A DNA stretch of 8,571 bases from an uncultured Collinsella sp. (GTDB taxonomy: Bacteria; Actinomycetota; Coriobacteriia; Coriobacteriales; Coriobacteriaceae), in assembly GCA_902478865.1 (NCBI GenBank), contig CABSNA010000049.1:1-8571 (forward strand). The letters run 5' to 3'. Positions 5,569-8,571 of this stretch are shown piece after piece. The translations under genes and the position numbers were made by a program. Positions within the stretch are counted from its first letter, which is position 1; every line of letters begins with the position of its first letter. Below the pieces are notes generated by a model. The model did no database searches. It was not told where the DNA came from and worked only from the letters and a program-made list of their open reading frames with translations.

Positions 5569-7230
5569 ATGACCAAGCATGTGTTCGTGACCGGCGGCGT
5601 GGTTTCGTCTCTGGGCAAGGGTATTACCGCGGCCTCGCTGGGCCGTCTGCTCAAGTCGCGCGGCTACAAGGTAACGATGCAAAAGGCCGACCCGTATCTG
5701 AACGTCGACCCCGGCACCATGAGCCCGTTCCAGCATGGCGAGGTCTTTGTGACCGAGGACGGCTACGAGTCCGATCTGGACCTGGGCCACTACGAGCGCT
5801 TTATTGACGAGAACCTGACCCGCGATTCCAACTTTACGACTGGTGCCATCTATAAGAGCTTGATCGCCCGCGAGCGTCGCGGCGACTTTTTGGGCGGTAC
5901 CGTGCAGGTGATTCCTCACGTCACCAATGCCATTAAGGACAAGTTCCGCCGCATCGAGGAGCAGACCGGCTCCGATGTAGTCATCACCGAGCTGGGCGGC
6001 ACGATCGGCGACATCGAGTCCCAACCGTTTGTCGAGGCCATCCGTCAGTACCGCAAGGAGGCCGGCCCCGAGAACGTCTGCTACATCCACGTGTCGCTCG
6101 TTCCCTATATCGCCGCCGCCCACGAGGTCAAGACCAAGCCCACGCAGCATTCCGTCAAGGAGCTCCGCAGCTTTGGCATCCAGCCCGATATCATCGTGCT
6201 GCGCTCCGACCACCATATCGATGACGCTATCCGCGGAAAGATCGCAAGCTTCTGCGACGTCGACACCGATTGTGTCTTTACCAACGAGGACTGCGCGAGC
6301 ATTTACGATGTTCCGCAGCTGCTTGCCGAGCAGGACTTTGACCTGCGCATTTGCGAGCGCCTGGGTCTGGACCCGCGTGAGCGCGACATGAGCGAGTGGA
6401 ACGAGTTCCTGCGCAAACAGAATCACGCCAACCATCACGCCGACAAGGTGAAGATCGCCGTCGTGGGCAAGTACACGCAGCTGCCCGATGCGTACCTGTC
6501 GGTTATCGAGGCCCTGCACCATGCGGGCGTCTTCTACGATCGCCATGTGGAGGTCCAGCTGGTCGACGGCGAGAGCCTCGACGAGCAGAATGTCTCCGAG
6601 GTTCTGGGCGACGCCTCGGGCATCCTGGTCCCCGGCGGCTTTGGCAAGCGCGCCCTGGAGGGCAAGATCCTCGCGGCCGAGTTTGCCCGTGAGCACAAGA
6701 TTCCGTATCTGGGCATTTGCCTGGGTATGCAGGTGGCCGTGTGCGAGTTCGCCCGCAACGTCGTCGGCCTTGCCGGCGCCAGCTCCTCCGAGTTCGATCC
6801 GGACGGCCCGTTTAGCGTCATCGATCTGATGAGCTCGCAGGAGGACGTGACCGAGAAGGGCGGCACCATGCGCCTGGGCGCCTATCCGTGCAAGCTCGCC
6901 GCCGATACCCTTGCTCGCGAGGCATATGGCGAGGAGCTCGTCTACGAGCGTCACCGTCATCGCTTTGAGTTCAACAACGCCTTCCGTGACCAGCTCGAGG
7001 ACGCCGGCTTGGTTATCTCGGGTCTGTCGCCCGACGAGCGCCTGGTCGAGATGGTCGAGCTGCCGCGCGACGTGCATCCGTGGTATGTGGCAACCCAGGC
7101 TCATCCCGAGTTCAAGAGCCGCCCGACCAACCCGCAGCCGCTGTTCCGCGAGTTCGTGCGCGCTTCGATCGGCCAGCACGAGGGTGTCGACCGTCTGCAG
7201 GTGACGCCCATGAACCTCGCTACGGACTAA
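5569..7230 (+). CDS. pyrG: CTP synthase
   Basis: This 553-aa cytoplasmic enzyme makes CTP from UTP, ATP and glutamine, the last step of de novo pyrimidine nucleotide synthesis. The N-terminal synthase domain has the phosphate loop SSLGKG (13-18), KADPYLNVDPGTMSPFQHGE (39-58), and acidic metal-binding candidates Asp71 and Glu141. The C-terminal class I glutaminase domain begins near residue 295. It has PGGFG (355-359) for the oxyanion region, the nucleophile Cys384 in GICLGMQ, and His512/Glu514 in AHPEF. Length and all key residues are normal. The start ATG 5569 gives the invariant MTKHVFVTGGVVSSLGKG; the ribosome site is weak (CAGGT at 5556-5560). It overlaps nothing and is followed by xerD after 2 bp. 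Confidence 0.98.
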   Translation: MTKHVFVTGGVVSSLGKGITAASLGRLLKSRGYKVTMQKADPYLNVDPGTMSPFQHGEVFVTEDGYESDLDLGHYERFIDENLTRDSNFTTGAIYKSLIARERRGDFLGGTVQVIPHVTNAIKDKFRRIEEQTGSDVVITELGGTIGDIESQPFVEAIRQYRKEAGPENVCYIHVSLVPYIAAAHEVKTKPTQHSVKELRSFGIQPDIIVLRSDHHIDDAIRGKIASFCDVDTDCVFTNEDCASIYDVPQLLAEQDFDLRICERLGLDPRERDMSEWNEFLRKQNHANHHADKVKIAVVGKYTQLPDAYLSVIEALHHAGVFYDRHVEVQLVDGESLDEQNVSEVLGDASGILVPGGFGKRALEGKILAAEFAREHKIPYLGICLGMQVAVCEFARNVVGLAGASSSEFDPDGPFSVIDLMSSQEDVTEKGGTMRLGAYPCKLAADTLAREAYGEELVYERHRHRFEFNNAFRDQLEDAGLVISGLSPDERLVEMVELPRDVHPWYVATQAHPEFKSRPTNPQPLFREFVRASIGQHEGVDRLQVTPMNLATD

Positions 7231-7232
7231 GG

Positions 7233-8174
7233 GTGCCGGCGAATAAGGAACATACCGAAGCTACTCCCTCGTCGCTCGCCGTGGCGGCGGGGGAGTATCT
7301 CGATTACCTCGCGGTCGAGCGGGGTTTGGCGCGCAACACGATTGCGGCCTATCGTCGTGACCTGACGACGTACTGCGCCTATCTGGAGCGGGCGGGTATT
7401 GTGTCTTTTGAAGAGGTGACCCGTCAGGTCGTGGAGGGCTTTGTCGCCGACCGTCGCGATGGGGGCTATTCGGATGCCTCGGTGGAGCGTGCGCTTGCGG
7501 CCGTGAAGGGCCTGCATGCCTTTTTGGTGCGCGATGGGGCTGTGGCCCAAAATCCAACGGCGGCGTTGCGCCTGCCTAAAAAGGCTGAGCGTTTGCCGGA
7601 GTATCTATCGGTGGAGGATGTCTCGGCGCTGCTCGATCAAGACTTCCCCGAGGGCGAGATGGGCTTGCGCGACCATGCCATCTTGGAAGTGCTCTACGGA
7701 TGCGGTTTGCGTGTGAGCGAGTTGGTGGGACTCGATGTGGGCGATATCCATATCGACGATGGCTTTGTGCTCGTTCGCGGTAAGGGCTCGAAGGAACGCC
7801 TGTCCCCGCTGGTGGGAAGCGCGGCGCGAGCTCTGACGCTTTATGTAACTGAGGGGCGTTCTCGCTTGGCGGCCCATGCCCGCGGAACCGAGACCTCGGC
7901 GGTCTTTTTAAATAAGAACGGCCGCCGTCTGTCGCGCCAGGGCATCCATGCCATCTGTGAGCGCTACGGGCGCCAGGTGGGGCTGGTGGGACTCCATCCC
8001 CATACGCTGCGTCACTCCTTTGCCACCCATATGCTTGCGGGCGGCGCAGACCTCCGTGTGCTACAGGAGATCTTGGGACATGCCGATATATCGACCACGC
8101 AGGTCTACACGCATATCGATCGTACACAACTGGCCGAGGTCTATCTGGCGGCGCACCCGCTGGCACATCGTTAA
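7233..8174 (+). CDS. xerD: Site-specific tyrosine recombinase XerD
   Basis: This 313-aa recombinase would resolve chromosome dimers at dif, normally with XerC and FtsK. The N-terminal core-binding domain (about 14-110) includes YLDYLAVERGLARNTIAAYRRD (22-43). All six catalytic residues are visible: Arg160 (GLRVSEL), Lys184 (RGKGSKER), His257 and Arg260 (HPHTLRHSFATH), His283 (LGHAD) and Tyr292 (VYTH). The Arg-Lys spacing of 24 and His-Tyr spacing of 9 match E. coli XerD. The start is GTG 7233, two bases after the pyrG stop, with ACGGA in the end of pyrG as a weak ribosome site. Upstream in-frame starts lie inside pyrG and add unlike sequence; GTG 7281 has no ribosome site. Co-transcription with pyrG is likely. 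XerC is a possible alternative name, but the linkage and sequence favour XerD. Confidence 0.93.
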   Translation: MPANKEHTEATPSSLAVAAGEYLDYLAVERGLARNTIAAYRRDLTTYCAYLERAGIVSFEEVTRQVVEGFVADRRDGGYSDASVERALAAVKGLHAFLVRDGAVAQNPTAALRLPKKAERLPEYLSVEDVSALLDQDFPEGEMGLRDHAILEVLYGCGLRVSELVGLDVGDIHIDDGFVLVRGKGSKERLSPLVGSAARALTLYVTEGRSRLAAHARGTETSAVFLNKNGRRLSRQGIHAICERYGRQVGLVGLHPHTLRHSFATHMLAGGADLRVLQEILGHADISTTQVYTHIDRTQLAEVYLAAHPLAHR

Positions 8175-8207
8175 CACATCGCTGGCCTGCATATTTATAG
8201 GTACTTG

Positions 8208-8271
8208 GGGACGGGCCCCAGATTGCCGCGGCGTGCTTTTGCGCGCGCATGGGCAATCTGGGGCCCGTCCC
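8208..8271. repeat. 20-bp perfect inverted repeat, REP-like
   Basis: GGGACGGGCCCCAGATTGCC (8208-8227) is the exact reverse complement of 8252-8271. The 24-nt centre contains a smaller stem, GCGTGC/GCGCGC around TTTT (8231-8246). ATTTTT follows the right arm (8272-8277), so it may also terminate the pyrG-xerD transcript. The ACTTGGGGACGGG edge (8203-8215) resembles extragenic palindromes that occur in many copies in some bacteria; its copy number here is unknown. Confidence 0.7.
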
Positions 8272-8400
8272 ATTTTTCGCCACTTGGCGTCGCGGTAGTG
8301 GGCCGCACGTGCCTTGGGTGGGGGAGTTTGGGGGGCGATGTGAACGGTATATAAAGGGACGCAAAAATCGCCTCAAGGTCAACTTGAAGGTTGAGGTTGA

Positions 8401-8432
8401 ACGGCGGGGTGCCACAGGTGGCATCCCGCCGT
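8401..8432. other. 15-bp hairpin in the contig tail
   Basis: ACGGCGGGGTGCCAC (8401-8415) pairs with GTGGCATCCCGCCGT (8418-8432) with one G-T position. The 2-nt centre means the top pairs must open in RNA. The following GTTGCTGT is only weakly T-rich, so terminator function is uncertain. A shorter CCTCAA/TTGAGG pair (8371-8376 with 8391-8396) precedes it. Confidence 0.4.
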
Positions 8433-8438
8433 TGCTGT

Positions 8439-8458
8439 AAACACAACATATTGTGTTT
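8439..8458. promoter_or_regulatory. Operator-like dyad
   Basis: AAACACAA (8439-8446) and TTGTGTTT (8451-8458) are perfect inverted 8-mers around CATA. The 20-bp size suits a dimeric regulator upstream of a gene lying beyond the contig end. No ligand or protein can be named. Confidence 0.35.
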
Positions 8459-8524
8459 TCGAACATATGCTTGGGGTGTTTTGCGATATATGGTGGGTGG
8501 AGTGGTGAGGCGGAGTGGGGGAAG

Positions 8525-8571
8525 CTGTCTCTTATACACATCTCCGAGCCCACGAGACGCTCATGAATCTC
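8525..8571. other. Illumina Nextera adapter contamination (not genomic)
   Basis: CTGTCTCTTATACACATCT (8525-8543) is the complement of the 19-bp Tn5 mosaic end used in Nextera libraries. CCGAGCCCACGAGAC (8544-8558) is the read-2 transposase adapter. GCTCATGA (8559-8566) fills the 8-base i7 index position, and ATCTC (8567-8571) begins the P7 primer complement. The true genomic sequence ends at 8524 at the latest. Minus-strand reading frames here give the well-known artefact peptides MGSEMCIRDS and MYKRQ. Confidence 0.98.

Noticed and set aside
5302..7179. 625-codon open frame on the minus strand, opposite pyrG
   Set aside because: It lies antisense to an unmistakable pyrG and its composition is what GC-rich codon bias produces in that frame. 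No domain or ribosome site was recognised. The same applies to the minus-strand frames at 3851-4825 and 1339-2016.
7233..8174. Tyrosine recombinase as sign of a phage, integron or genomic island
   Set aside because: It matches housekeeping XerD in length, catalytic residues and linkage to pyrG. No att-like repeats, tRNA gene or cargo genes are nearby.
8371..8396. MerR/SoxR-like operator in CCTCAAGGTCAACTTGAAGG
   Set aside because: The half-sites only match if one base is bulged, and no suitable -35/-10 pair with a long spacer surrounds it.
8249..8440. 63-codon + strand frame after xerD
   Set aside because: It starts within the right arm of the palindrome, runs through non-coding hairpin sequence, has no ribosome site and resembles no protein family.
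7576..8553. Minus-strand frame beginning MGSEMCIRDS, and another at 8195-8539 beginning MYKRQ
   Set aside because: Both begin inside the Nextera adapter and continue over the complement of xerD and repeats. They are known contaminant peptides, not genes.
1..8571. CRISPR array, tRNA, rRNA or insertion sequence
   Set aside because: I saw no regularly spaced direct repeats, no tRNA-like cloverleaf with a GTTCRA arm, no rRNA segments and no transposase gene. The repeats present are isolated palindromes of different sequence.

Overview
The window looks like the chromosome of a high-GC, anaerobic actinobacterium of the class Coriobacteriia, most likely Collinsella or a close relative. This is inferred from the GC-rich, strongly biased codon use, the arginine deiminase genes beside a YfcC/DcuC-type carrier, and the pyrG-xerD pair. 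The species cannot be fixed from the sequence alone. All genes lie on the + strand and form three groups.

Region 1 (1-2915) is arginine catabolism. It holds the last codons of arginine deiminase (arcA), a complete ornithine carbamoyltransferase (arcB/argF type, 160-1155) and a YfcC-family membrane carrier (1303-2781) that probably exchanges arginine and ornithine. Together they would import arginine, convert it to citrulline and then to ornithine plus carbamoyl phosphate, and export the ornithine. Carbamate kinase, needed to make ATP, is not in the window. A strong terminator separates arcB from the carrier, and the carrier has its own folded leader.

Region 2 (2782-3289) has no gene but is packed with inverted repeats. 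There are about nine hairpins, including two long palindromes (2952-3070 and 3138-3206) that resemble dispersed palindromic repeats. It ends in a consensus -10 box for a UPF0371/DUF1846 protein (3314-4795) of unknown function, which closes with its own terminator.

Region 3 (4863-8174) holds a small winged-helix DNA-binding protein (5052-5390, with terminator), CTP synthase pyrG (5569-7230) and the chromosome-dimer resolution recombinase xerD (7233-8174). The last two are 2 bp apart and probably co-transcribed. The pyrG promoter region carries a perfect 13-bp palindrome, and its leader carries a perfect DnaA-box 9-mer in a hairpin loop.

The tail (8175-8524) is non-coding. It contains a 20-bp perfect inverted repeat, a further hairpin and two operator-like dyads. 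The last 47 bases (8525-8571) are not biological: they are an Illumina Nextera transposase adapter with an i7 index. The window therefore ends at an untrimmed contig end, and peptides such as MCIRDS and MYKRQ translated from it are artefacts.

I found no convincing new multi-gene system. The best leads are the hairpin island and its long palindromes, the mutually exclusive RNA pairings after the carrier gene, and the pyrG control region.
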